Shown here: piece by piece, positions 40,575-51,119 of the stretch | Layout of the letters: every line of letters starts with the position of its first letter | Position numbering within the stretch: position 1 is the first letter of the stretch | NCBI RefSeq assembly: GCF_019059575.1 | Contig: NW_024881535.1 | Location: 868,001 to 932,000 of the forward strand | Source of the DNA: Amphibalanus amphitrite | Taxonomy: Eukaryota > Arthropoda > Thecostraca > Balanomorpha > Balanidae | Direction of reading: 5' to 3' | DNA length: 64,000 nucleotides | Notes under the pieces: generated by a model | Database searches by the model: none | The model's input: the letters and a program-made list of their open reading frames with translations, nothing else | Told to the model about the DNA's origin: nothing | Made by a program: the position numbers and the translations under genes

Positions 40575-41492
40575 ATGCCCAAGAAGGCGGCTAAAGAAGA
40601 CGAGCACGCATGGGTGTTCGATTCACTCGTGGATTTCCTCCGGGGTCCGCTCTGGAACATTCCGATCATGAACTTCATCGAAGAGAGGTCGATGTTATTC
40701 GAACCTGACGGAGCCAACAGCAAGGCCTACAAGAAGGTTCACGATGACTACAAGAACCTGGTGGATCTGATGCTGGGTTCCTACATGGAAGACATCGGCA
40801 TCACGCCAGAGCAGTTCGAGAAGGCCTGCAGCAACGCGGCCGCCGAGATGAAGTCCAAGTTCCACCAGCTGCAGTTCGAGCAGCTGTGGGCGGCCGACGA
40901 CTTCGACATGTTCCAGAGGATGATGATCCGCACCAACATCGAGCTGCAGTTGCAGGCGCTGGAGCTGCTGCAGCACCGCCACGGCGTCATCCCGGCCAGC
41001 TTCCTGCCGGGCGACGTTAGCGAGCAGGAGCGCCGCATCCTGGAGGAGGTGACGCGCCGCTCGCTGGAGGACCAGGGCGGCAGCGTGGACGGCGACACCC
41101 GCGCCCTCGAGGAGGCCATCGTCAGCACCGAGCAGACCAAGCAGCAACTGCGGGCCGGCCGCGACCGCGAGCAGGAGATCATCAACAGCACCATGAAACT
41201 GTCCATCTCCGACCCGCCGCAGGCCGCGCCGCAAACGGCGGCTGATAAAATCTCGCCCGAGGAGCTGAAGAGAAGGCAGGAGTACCTGCGTCAGCAGCGG
41301 GACAAGCTTCTGCTGATGAAGAGAGCAGAACGTGAGAAGATGCTGGCGGCAGAGGGAGAGTCCAAACAGGCGAGACCCAAGTCTTCACGCGCGGCGCGGT
41401 CGGCCATGGCCGGCAAAGTCGACCCCAAGACCGTGGAGATGAGGAGGAGCTTGGCCAAGGTTCTTCGTCAAGAGGTGGTTGACAAGAAGTAA
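40575..41492 (+). CDS. CFAP36: Cilia- and flagella-associated protein 36 (BART-like)
   Basis: A 305-residue protein close to the full length of CFAP36/CCDC104. Residues about 10-125 match the BART-like domain (WVFDSLVDFLRGPLWNIPI, then DDFDMFQRMMIRTNIELQLQ), which in relatives binds the small GTPase ARL3 and localises to cilia. The middle is acidic and low complexity. Residues about 235-275 form a charged helix with QEYLRQQRDKLLLMKR, and the C-terminus LAKVLRQEVVDKK matches the family. The Met at 40575 is chosen because the conserved region begins just after it; an in-frame Met at 40515 would add 20 unconserved residues. The frame has no introns, unlike most vertebrate relatives, so this may be a retrocopy or an intron-poor gene. 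AATAAA lies at 41972. Confidence 0.94.
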   Translation: MPKKAAKEDEHAWVFDSLVDFLRGPLWNIPIMNFIEERSMLFEPDGANSKAYKKVHDDYKNLVDLMLGSYMEDIGITPEQFEKACSNAAAEMKSKFHQLQFEQLWAADDFDMFQRMMIRTNIELQLQALELLQHRHGVIPASFLPGDVSEQERRILEEVTRRSLEDQGGSVDGDTRALEEAIVSTEQTKQQLRAGRDREQEIINSTMKLSISDPPQAAPQTAADKISPEELKRRQEYLRQQRDKLLLMKRAEREKMLAAEGESKQARPKSSRAARSAMAGKVDPKTVEMRRSLAKVLRQEVVDKK

Positions 41493-42655
41493 GAGTGAAA
41501 CAGATGAAGTCAGCAAGAGAGAGAAAAGAGGTACTGCGGCATGAGGTAATGTGTTCTGTGGAAATATTGTCCTGGTAATGGCGTGGTGAAGATTCACAAG
41601 TGAGTATCTAGAATCGATAGTTAGTTGAAAATATGCGATTGAAATTGAAAAGCATGCGATGAGAGGTGTGAGACGAGGAACGCATTTGTTCTGGCGATTG
41701 TACCATGCGGTGACACAGAGGCTTTCAGTGTCACTAACTGAGCACATGGACGAAGATTGAGATATTTGTGAAGTGGGTACCGTAATGTAGGTACTGCCGA
41801 ATACACAGTGAACAGGACATGTCTGGTGCCTTACGTCGAAAGAGCGTTGACTGCAACCGAGTAGTAAGTCGTTTGTTGCACCATTGCAATTTTCGTTTTT
41901 CGCTTCACCTGTCGATATGTTAAGTTTTCGCGCTTCTTCGTCTTGACAGAACCCTCGTGCTCAAGTAGTCAAATAAATCAGAAAAGACAAAGACGTTTGT
42001 GAAAATGGAAAAGAATGAAAGATGACACGATCATTTTCTTTTTAGCTATTGCTTGTTTTAGCTATTGCAAACGACACAAAACTAGCCCTTTTCACGACGG
42101 GTTTCTGGTACACAGTTATTGCAGAGTAGGTGCAGATTTGGTGCAGATTTGGTCAAATTAGATTCATTTTGTTTCTTAAAAGTTGTCAGTGTGGATTGCA
42201 CAGATTGTTACCTATATGCCTCATTTTTGACATTATGATATTATTTTCGATAACACTGAAATAAATTCATGATATGAAGATATTTATTGGAATTTGGTGC
42301 AGATTTGGTCAAATTAGGTGCATTCGCCAGACAGCCCGTTGTTAAAACGGCCAATATGCACCATGTTCGGCGGATCCGGCTGAGGCCTGCCTCTCCGACG
42401 GCCGTGCTGCGCCTGTCGTGGCGCCATCTCGCCGCCTCTAGCGCTGCCTGGTGGCCAAAACGGCTCACCTATGGACTGAAGCCGGGCCCCGTATACAGCT
42501 GTGCAATAGGCCACCTCAGGTGACAGGTCTAGCTGTTCATTTGTTCAACCGTGATTTTACAAATGGAGAGGTGCTTTGCAACAGATTGAAGTGATTGAAA
42601 TAACTATAACAAAACAGATTTAACAGTTTTTTACAGTTGCGATTCAGAGTCGGCA
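41493..42655. other. CFAP36 3' region and intergenic
   Basis: AATAAA at 41972-41977 is the likely poly(A) signal. A GC-rich patch lies at 42350-42500. No further gene is seen. Confidence 0.4.
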
Positions 42656-42663
42656 CCTGCAAG

Positions 42664-42822
42664 CAGTGGCGGATCCAGGGGGGGGGGCAAAATGGGCATT
42701 TGCCCCTCCCAAACGGCATAATTTTAACATTACGCCTATGGACGAGGCATGGAAAGAATCGATAAATTGTCATGATTTGCCCCCCCCCCCAAAAAAAAAA
42801 CTCTGAGCTGGATCCGCCAGTG
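42664..42822. mobile_element. hAT-like MITE, 159 bp, 8-bp target duplication
   Basis: The ends are CAGTGGCGGATCC and its reverse complement. CCTGCAAG is duplicated exactly on both sides (42656-42663 and 42823-42830). CAGTG ends and an 8-bp duplication are typical of hAT elements. It has G and C runs just inside the ends. Confidence 0.9.
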
Positions 42823-42830
42823 CCTGCAAG

Positions 42831-43794
42831 CGGATGTGACATGTCGGTGACTTACGATCAGCCCGATGAGACAGAGGCATTTGGCCCTCAACAACTAGTC
42901 CGCTATATCAAAATTCAAAATCGCTATATCAAAGTAAATTATTTTCATCTATTTACCGTGGACAAAAGCTCAAAGTCTTTTTAATGAATTCAAATGGACT
43001 CAATGACCCATCCTTTTCATTGTTAGGACCAATACCTGGCTAAATCGATCTTGCTCACACTTCACTTCTCTGGACCCCACCCCCTGCGGAATGCCTTCAG
43101 CCGCCGGACTCACCAGTCTATTAGCAACTCGTGGTGCTTCTCGTTTACCCATTATTCAAGGTAGTTTGATCAGTGTACGAGGCTAGGTTTCCTCACAGTT
43201 TTGGTTTTTCTTATTTATTCGTGGATTTTGTTAACCTGCGCAATACTAACTTGGTGAAATTTAAGAGCAACAAGCTGTTTTATTTGCATTGTTCATCCTT
43301 GTGATGCATGATGAAATCAGTGACAGTATGCACTTAGGCCATGGGCATAAATAACGGAATGCCACCGCCCTCCTGAGACGGAGCAGTTTGGTCGACTGCC
43401 TCACTCTAGCCGATAAGACATGTTCACTCACTTCATGGGTGTGCTCTATCAGATGATCGGATCGTTCCTCGCTGTAACGGTATTCCGTGCATCGCACGAG
43501 GACGTCTTACCTCACACCTCCTCCTGGTAGCGTTTAGTAGGAAAACTGGGCTCTTTCCTGATGGGTAAGAGTATATTCTTTCGTTCCGGAACTTCGATAC
43601 AATGATCAGGAACAGAAGACAGGATTAATTGAATTTCGAGCAGACCAAGGATCTTAAAATGAGGTGAACTAGAGATATCATTTAGATGATGCGCTGAGTT
43701 TCATTTTCATTCATGATTCTAGCCAAATTTATTCATGTTTGTCCCCGTATGTGCATTTCAAACTGAAACACAAATAAAAACACACAGAAGTATT
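42831..43794. other. Intergenic, nothing firm
   Basis: A minus-strand frame (43261-43497) ends beside AATAAA in reverse at about 43278, but it has no family motif. Otherwise nothing is recognised. Confidence 0.35.
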
Positions 43795-43796
43795 TA

Positions 43797-45129
43797 CAGG
43801 GTGGACCAAAAAGGATGGAAACATTTTAAACTCGTATAAAACATGCAATATTGCATGCAGGTGACTGAAAATATTACTGTATGCCTGGTCTATTCAAATA
43901 CATTAGCCAGAGGGGTGTGGTAATAACTGGTGTAAGCAAATTGACCACGGTCAAAAATGCATTACCAGAATGCACTTAAGCCAACATTTTGGGATGTTCT
44001 CGTTCCTAAGTCGGCTAAGAGCTTCGGTCCAGAAAATAAATTTATCGTTGGCATCGTTGGCATACAGTAAAATACATACCAAACTCGGCCGGTGATAAAT
44101 TTTCAAGACCTCAGTCCTTACTGATTTTTGAACTCGGCCTTCGGCCTCGTTCAAAAATCCAGTAAGGACCTCGGTCTTGAAAATTTATTTACACCGGCCT
44201 CGTTCAGTATTATATAATACCAAACGAGAGTGCATTTTGTGGAAATTCATAATGACATCATGCTCAGCTGCTTTCTCTCGTTTTCAGTCTCTCACAGCAA
44301 ATGTTCGAAGAGACCATCTTTGCGAGACAGGCACAGATCGGCCCGCCTGGCGGCTGACGCGATAGCCCGACGACACATGTCCTCTGGTATGACTCGCACA
44401 GCCTTGGTGATCGCTCTCTTCAGGTCACTAAAGCTTACAGAACCTTCTTTATAGACCTGACCGGTGACCCTTGAGATGACCCTACAGGAAAAAAATCCAT
44501 AGGGTCAGGTCGGTTAGTGAGCAGACAGGCCAGTTCCACTTCGGTTCGAGGGTGGGAGCGACGTGGCTGACCTACCAAGCGACGCTTAAGAAGTTCTTGA
44601 AGTGAGATCAAGCGACATATGGCAGTATCTTGGACCTCATGTGGCTCCAGCAAGGCGGTGCGTCTCCTCACATTGCAAAACAATGCTCAAGTGGATCGAG
44701 AACCACTCTGGTGACCGGCTGATATCCCGCGGTGCCAGTCGGAACTGGCCCGTCTGCTCACTTGACTTGACCCCTATGGATTTTTTCCCTGTAGCGTCAT
44801 CTCAAGGGCTAGGTCTACAAAGAAGGTCCAGCAAGCTTCTGTGGCCTGAAGAGAGCGATCATCAAGGCTGTGCGAGTCATACCAGAGGACATGTGTCGTC
44901 GGGCTATCGCGTCAGCCGCCAGGCAGGCCGATCTGTGCCTGTCTCGCAAAGGTGGTCTCCTCGAACATCTATTGTGAGAGACTGAAAACGAGAGAAAGCA
45001 GCTGAGGATGATGTTATTATGAATTTCCACAAAATGTACTCTCGTTTGGTATCATTTTCAGTCACCTGCATGCAATATTGCATGTTTTATACGAGTTTAA
45101 AATGTTTCCATCCTTTTTGGTCCACCCTG
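43797..45129. mobile_element. Palindromic mariner-like element
   Basis: Terminal repeats of about 75 bp start CAGGGTGGACCAAAAAGGAT and are flanked by TA on each side, as for Tc1/mariner. Inside, arms at about 44218-44560 and 44640-45050 are inverted copies carrying transposase C-terminal sequence pointing outward in both directions. The left arm is interrupted by an insertion of about 345 bp (43872-44217), itself a hairpin with TTCAAGACCTCAGTCCTTAC and its partner. Confidence 0.8.
44602..44985 (+). pseudogene. Mariner-type transposase C-terminal relic
   Basis: The frame includes WIENHSGDRLISRGASRNWP and DLTPMDFF, the region of the third catalytic Asp in mariner transposases, and then EDMCRRAI-like sequence in shifted frames. 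The N-terminal DNA-binding part and the first catalytic residues are missing. A second degraded copy (DPMDFF) runs on the minus strand at 44435-44683. Confidence 0.7.
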
Positions 45130-45130
45130 T

Positions 45131-45840
45131 ATTACGGAGCGAGCGAAGCGAGCGTAGTCTTTCCTTAGATTAACGGAAATTTCTGAGTATGAGCGGCCGG
45201 CCGGCCTGCCGGCCGGCCGGCCGGCCGTGGTCACGCTTTTGCGAGGCTTATATCTCAGCAACCACTTGACCGATTTACATGCGGTAATTTTTGTAGGGTA
45301 GCTTCATTCCTTCTACCAAGTATTGGACTATTCCCGATGCATGTGGGTGACCCCTTATGCACGTGCCACGTGCAAAACGAAGAGGTGTCACTTTTGTAAT
45401 TGTTCAATATCTCGGTAACTACTTGGCCGATTGCGCTGAAAGTTGGCATGTGGGTAGGCACCCACTATGCAATGCATATCCATGTGCCAGAGTTGAGGTG
45501 CTGCTGCACGTGCGCACGTGCAGGGGTCGATTCCAGATCTCGAGAACGGCTGGACCGATGGCGCTCAAATTTGGTACATGGCTAGGGACCGGTTAGTAGG
45601 GTGCTGTGCAAAAGTCAGTTGGGACCCATTTTGCACGTGCGCACGTGCAGGGTGCCGCTTCCAGATCTCGAGAACGGCTGGGCCGATTGTGCTCAAATTT
45701 GGCACATCGCTAGAGACCGGTTAGTAGGATGCCGTGCACAACTCAGTTGGAGGTACCCCCTCGCAATTTCGCACGTGCAAGGCTCACCATCTCGCTCGCT
45801 CCGTTAGTCGCCCCAAAAGGCGTTATACTGGTTCATACAT
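45131..45840. repeat. CACGTG-rich interspersed repeat, copy 2
   Basis: Inverted relative to 36541-37438. It starts right at the mariner target site with a GGAGCGAGCGAAGCGAGCG block, then a (GGCC/GGCCG)n run, ATATCTCAGCAACCAC, tandem units of about 127 bp with CAGATCTCGAGAACGGCTGG and CACGTGC motifs, and ends CCCCAAAAGGCGTTATACTG. Confidence 0.75.
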
Positions 45841-45945
45841 GAATAATTACATATTAAAAGCATTTGGTTTTAATGCAGAGTAACAGCGATGCTCACGTAT
45901 ACAATATATCACTAGCTAAAGCTATGAAAAGTTTCTCCAACTTAA

Positions 45946-46971
45946 CCCTCGCCGGCCGAGGGGGGGGGGGCGGTGCCGCCCCCCATAGGGTTTTTTCTCG
46001 ATAGCTCCGAGCACGCTGGCGATAGAGAGCTGAAACTTGGTATACCTGACCTTTGATTCAAGCTGAATCTTTTGAAACCAACCGCATTTTTGGGTCAGGT
46101 CAGGTCACTGACATATGACGTCATAAGTGAACCTCTGCACGGTCTCCAGATGTCGCAACTTCGCAACGCCCTCACTGCCAGAGCAGATGTCACAGGGAAA
46201 TGAAACTTGCAGGATCTAGTATCCATTATGAGTCACACAACTTGTATGTCTCGGATTTTTCCTAAAGGTCATATGAGGTCAGGTCATTTTCGTGACCTCA
46301 CCATTATAAGTCAATGGGGAAAAATGAAAACTGCTTTTCTGGCGCCGGGAACGATCTCCAACTATCTCAAGCACACAGAATCGTGATTTGATGCACTCCT
46401 TGCAAGGTTAGATGCGTCACTTTTGCAATGTTGACCTTGCGTGACGTCATTTATGACGTCATCCAGGTCATGTTAGTTTTTCGTCAATAACTCCTGATCA
46501 AATTGGGCTAGCGAGTCGGGAAAGCCACCAATGGACTCAGGAAGACTTGCCGAATCGAATGATATGCGACATGACCTCTTTCGACCAACTTCGTGACCTG
46601 GGGATGCTGACCTGACCTTGACCTGAGGTCAACACCCAAAGTTGACCTGACCCGGACAAAAAGTATATCATTCGACGCGCCTGAGCAAGTCGAACATGAT
46701 GCTGCCAAAATCGGCGCTCTGCGGCCGTTTTTTGCGAAGTTATTCACCAAAAACTGAACCGTACCTTGGGGCACTTGACCTGACCTCAGAGGTCACCGGT
46801 TGACCTAGGACCTTAAGATCGGGTACCAATCTCTGCGTCTCGTAACGGCGCACACGCTCGTTTCTTCCGCGACGCGCTAGCTTCACCAGGGGCGAAACGG
46901 CGAGGGGGGTCGTACCCGCCCCCCCCCCCCCGGCCGGCGCGTATGTAGAAAACCAATAGGTCCGGCGAGGG
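45946..46971 (-). mobile_element. TTAA-target MITE, copy J
   Basis: A full-length copy of the copy A family in the opposite orientation, between TTAA at 45942-45945 and 46972-46975. G and C runs and the AGGTCA-rich interior are conserved. The 88-codon frame shared with copy A (46508-46774) is kept only because the DNA is similar. Confidence 0.88.
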
Positions 46972-47493
46972 TTAAAGGGACCCTGCGGCCTCCCACCTTC
47001 AAAAAGCTCATGAATTGGGCATAGAAGTGATGTCCCTTGGATCAGAAAGATCAAAAATGAATATCTACCAAATTTCACCGAAAATCATTCACGGCCTTTC
47101 AAGATATTAGACTTTCACTTTTGTTTACTTTCTCTGAGACCTCCGCTGTTCCTACGACGTCATTTGGAAGCAGTAATTTGGCATTCTAAAATTGCAGCAG
47201 ATGTTGTGCGCAAAGCAGCATATAACACCACGCGTTATACCACCACGCGTTACCAAAACGTTTTAGTAAAAGATTTAAAATTGGTAGAACTGCGCTGACG
47301 TCACAAATTCTAAGGGGGCATTTAAATGCATTAGCCCCTTAGGATCGGAAAACTGCAAGTTTGAAGTTAAACATCTCCAAATTAAAGCAATTCTCGATGT
47401 TGTGAGTGCCCAAACTGGTAAGTGCAAGCCATGGACCCCAATTTGGCTATCTCAACTCAAAAGTAATCTTAAGGTGCGATGGTCACTTTAACA
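46972..47493 (+). repeat. Interspersed repeat P, copy 1
   Basis: It runs from TTAAAGGGACC to GGTCACTTTAA and is homologous, inverted, to 52803-53427: shared CACCAAATTTCACCG / partner, GCGCAAAGCAGCATATA, TTTTAGTAAAAGATTTAAAA and TGCATTAGCCCC segments. Its left end abuts MITE J. Confidence 0.7.
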
Positions 47494-47682
47494 GAAACTT
47501 GGTTTTTGTTTCATTGTCATTTGTTTTGCAGTTTAAAACAATCTGGTCCTATTAAACGTTGCTTAATTTTCTTTCTATGCCAGGAATGAGGAAAACTTAC
47601 AAATTTCCGTCCACTTCTAGCGCTGCAGAAGAGGCAAATCCCCAAATGCCCCCAGGCCCCATGATTCGCCAGACAGGTTTTC

Positions 47683-47718
47683 ACAAAACTATTGTCATCA
47701 TGATGACAATAGTTTTGT
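47683..47718. repeat. Perfect 36-bp palindrome
   Basis: ACAAAACTATTGTCATCA is followed without spacer by its exact reverse complement, downstream of the lectin gene at 47946. Confidence 0.85.
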
Positions 47719-47902
47719 CATGTGAAACACATGCATTCATGCATACCTTATTTTACATGCATGTGTATATGTGTACCTTATTTTATTGTATGATCAGTAA
47801 TACACTTGAACGACACGTTCAAAAAGTGAGAACGAAACTCGGTCTCATTTTCGGTTGAAACTGCTGACAGCGACTTGTGTTAAGTTTTTACGTAGTTTTC
47901 AG

Positions 47903-47908
47903 TTTATT
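47903..47908 (-). promoter_or_regulatory. AATAAA poly(A) signal of lectin 1
   Basis: AATAAA on the minus strand, 37 bases after the stop codon of the gene at 47946-49902. Confidence 0.7.
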
Positions 47909-47945
47909 TTACAGTGAAGCATTGTTGGGGCAGAGACCGATGCAT

Positions 47946-49902
47946 TTATGCCGGGGCGCTAGAGCATATAAACTGCCGCTGGGCGTTGCAAGTGATATCG
48001 TTCCAGAATCCGTCAGAGCTGGAGGTAGCCTCTGCCTCTCCACAGCGCATCGAGGCTGGACTGGGCTCGGTGCCCCCGTCCCAGTCCATGTAGCCGCTGG
48101 GGTAGTCCGTGCCGTCCTCCCACTCCCAGGCGGTCCCGCTCTCGGCAGTCAGACCGATCCATACTTTGTCGTTGGACGCCATGTCAGCCAGGGCGTACAG
48201 AGCCGCCGCGTTGTCGGCGGTCATGGTGGCCAGGGTGCCTCCCTGCTCCTCGCAAATGCCCTGGGCGTCCTCGAAGTTCGACGAGCCTTCGGAGAGTGCG
48301 AAACACTGACCGTTTACAGGCATAGAGCCATCGGCGCAGGAGCCCATCAGTTTGCTGATAATTGTGTCGAGCTTGGCATCGAGCGCCTCGATTTTGTCGC
48401 AAATCTCTTCCTGACCGGTCTGCAGTTCGTCCAGCTTCGTGTCAACGTCAGAAAGCTCGGCTAGGATCGACGTTTCCACGTTAGTCAGTTGCGTTGACAA
48501 ATCAGAAATATCCGACCCCAGCGCGGTCTGTCCGTTCAAAATCATAGTCTTGGCGACATCGATTTGACTCGAGACGTCGGCTATGTCGTCATCAAGATCA
48601 CCGATTGCGTCCAGAATCATCGATTTTGTAGTTGACAGGTCGGATGACAGTGTGTCAATGCTACTCGATATCATTCCTTGACCGTCCAAAATCATAGATT
48701 TGGTTGTGGCTAGTTCGTCGGACAGAGTGTCAATCCCATCAGAGATGTCCATTTGTCCATCAAGAATCTCTGTTTTTGCATTCTCCAGGTTGCTGTTCAG
48801 GTCAGCAATATCCTTAGTAATCTCATCCTGACCATCCAGTATAGCAGCCTCAGCCGATTCCACCGCCTTCAGAATATCGTCCAACTTCTCCGCTTCCGTT
48901 CCCAGCTCTCCCAGCGACGATTTGATGTGCGCCTGGCCTTCTTCCAGCTCGGTGAGGTCGCAGGTGCCACCCCCTCCGGACACCGCCTCCAGAATCTCCA
49001 TCTGTCCGGCAATCAACATGTCCTTGGCGCTCATCACCGCCTCCAGCAGTTCGTCCAGCGCCAGGGTCTGGTTGTCCAGATGACCGGAGAGCGAGTCGAG
49101 CTTCTTCTTGGTGTCTTTGCTGCTGGAGCCGCGCAGGGTCAGGAAGCGCCCAGGCAGTCTCTGCTCCGGGGAGGAGGTTCCAGTGAAGGGTAGTCGATCG
49201 GATGAGTCGGCTGTGACCGGGGAGCGGCTTCCGAGGGCCGCGGAGGCCGCGGGCTGTAAAAGAGAAAACATTGTCACAAAGGCAACTATGGCAAGCTTTA
49301 CATATATAAGACTTTATATAAGTTACATTAGCAAGAAGCCTCTTAGCCTCTATGATGAAAAAAGATAATTCTACATAGTTTTTCTTTTTATAATATCTTA
49401 TCGAATATCCTACATTTTGTCAAGCCAGTCAGTGTCACTCATATGCTTCATGAAATGTAGGCAATAGGTAGGTTTATGTATTTGGTGAAGTGCGTAGCAC
49501 TTTCGGATTGTCATCTTATCCTGAAGAAGATGTTAAACTAACCCATTCCTTTCTCCCGCTTTTGTCACGGAAAGATAACCGACGTTGCAGAGCTTTCGTG
49601 ACCTTCCTGTGGACTGTTTTGGTGGCTGTTTTTATATAAACATTCAACACACTGACTGTCTTAGTCCACCTGCCCTGCCATTATCAGCTGCATTCAAAAG
49701 TTCAAAAACTGAATTATACACGGAATGACACCTTCCCATCCCAACAATTCTGGGACACCGACAGGAACCCTGTACTTACCAGCTCTGGTTTTCGTCGGTC
49801 GTTGGTCTGGTGCGGTGTGGGAACTGACACCGCTGACAGGTGGCCAATCAGTAGGAACAAGATCAACAGAGATAAAGACAAAGTGGTTTGCATGCTCGGC
49901 AC
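47946..49902 (-). CDS. Secreted coiled-coil C-type lectin 1, two exons
   Basis: Exon 1 is 49902-49780 and exon 2 is 49253-47946, joined at phase 0 by GTAAGT and TTTTACAG; the product is 476 residues. Exon 1 encodes a signal peptide (TLSLSLLILFLLIGHLSA). Residues 176-325 are six 25-residue repeats on K-(T/S)-M-I-L-(D/N)-G-Q, predicted to be a coiled coil that should make the protein oligomeric. Two Cys (about 139 and 326) flank the repeats and may link chains. Residues 346-471 are a C-type lectin domain with the WIGL, W-WEDG, DGFWNDITC and RQFIC motifs and paired Cys. WND is kept, but the sugar-contact triplet reads EPS instead of EPN, so specificity is unclear. Likely an extracellular recognition or matrix protein. 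It is divergent to its paralogue at 52452-56264. Confidence 0.9.
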
Positions 49903-50312
49903 AACGGTCCAGTCAAGTGAGACTGAACTGGAGAACCGAGCTGCTGAGCTGGAGGTTCAAGTTGCCGAGCTGGAGGTCCACGTCGACGAACTGATGTTCA
50001 CGTTGCCGAACTGGAGGTCCACAAAGCTGAAGAAGCTGTTCACCAACTTCAATAGCCAGCCTGGTGAACTAAGCTGACCGCCCGCGAGATTGAAGGAACA
50101 GTGAAGCACCCGTCCAATAACTGGCGGTCTGGGCTGCTGAATTGGTTGATGTTGAAGGTAGAGGTGCTCCCACGAATCGGAGGCCCTTCGTCAGTCCACA
50201 ATCCAGTCCCAGACCACCAGCACTATGGCACTCCTGTCCGATGTGGAGGGTCGACTGGACACGTTCCGCGGGCGGCACTTCACAGACGGTGCCGGGGGCT
50301 TTCACATGTAGT
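49860..50312 (+). pseudogene. Degraded coiled-coil coding fragments
   Basis: Plus-strand fragments read ETELENRAAELEVQVAELEV (about 49918-49977) and, in another frame, QSQTTSTMALLSDVEGRLDT (about 50202-50262) with a stop at 50309. They look like heptad-rich protein broken by frameshifts and may be a dead gene. It starts inside exon 1 of lectin 1 on the other strand. Function unknown. Confidence 0.3.
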
Positions 50313-51119
50313 TCGTTGGTCAGTAAGAGCCTTGTTTTTGTGTGCAGCTTCCTGAATATCCACCGGGAACGGGGTTTTGTTGCGGAGTCTGGTGTTTTTG
50401 TCGTGGGTAGGTTTACAACTATTTGTTTTTTCAGTTGTGTATCACTTTGATCTTGATCAGGCATCAGTTAGTCAAGCACCGAGAAATAACGTAGTACCTA
50501 ACAAGAGCGCACACAATGGCAATAAATCATAGCAACGTCATTTTGTTGATACGACAATGCCTCTTATATTTGTATGCATTCAGAACCTAACACCTTTTAT
50601 TATCACACATGATACTTTATAATTTACCTTATATCAACCGTTTGTTGAAGACGTTTATGTAGGTGAGGCAGCCGAGGTCATTATCAGAGTGTATCTGACG
50701 TCAGGGTATTGGTGCTAACTACTGGCACACGGCCCGAACATAACCGTTAGTGAGTGCCCGACCATCTCTGTTAGCTCACTAATAAGAGCCAGAGGGCCTG
50801 CAAGCCTGTGTTCTGACTGACCCAGACCGTCACGACCCGCTAAGAAGAGCTTCGCATGTCATTACCTATCTAAATCCGTACTGAGGCGCTCCAACAGAAA
50901 GCTAAAGTTATTGACAGCATCCAGTTGCAGAGACGAACGGGTAGCCTGAAAATCTGAGCTTTGCGGATGTGACGTTACGTGCTGTAAATTGTTTGGTCAC
51001 ACATTTCGTCTATTTATAGTCCGGATTAAGCTATATTTTCGTCAACAAAGCGCATCAGAAGCGAGATGTTCAATGTAGCATCGTGTCACTCAAGCTTCCT
51101 TGTTTTATATTTTCATATA
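50313..51119. other. Spacer between the divergent lectin genes
   Basis: No coding region is recognised. With the lectin genes divergent, their promoters should lie between 49903 and 52451, but I see no convincing TATA box. Confidence 0.35.

Noticed and set aside
40695-41234. 179- and 141-codon minus-strand frames opposite CFAP36
   Set aside because: Shadows of the GC-rich CFAP36 coding sequence.
47877-48464. 195-codon plus-strand frame opposite lectin 1, and 126-130 codon frames opposite lectin 2
   Set aside because: They are antisense shadows of the lectin coding exons.
49258-49277. Met at 49277 as the start of lectin 1
   Set aside because: The codons before 49253 are the splice acceptor TTTTCTCTTTTACAG; a signal-peptide exon with a matching phase lies upstream.
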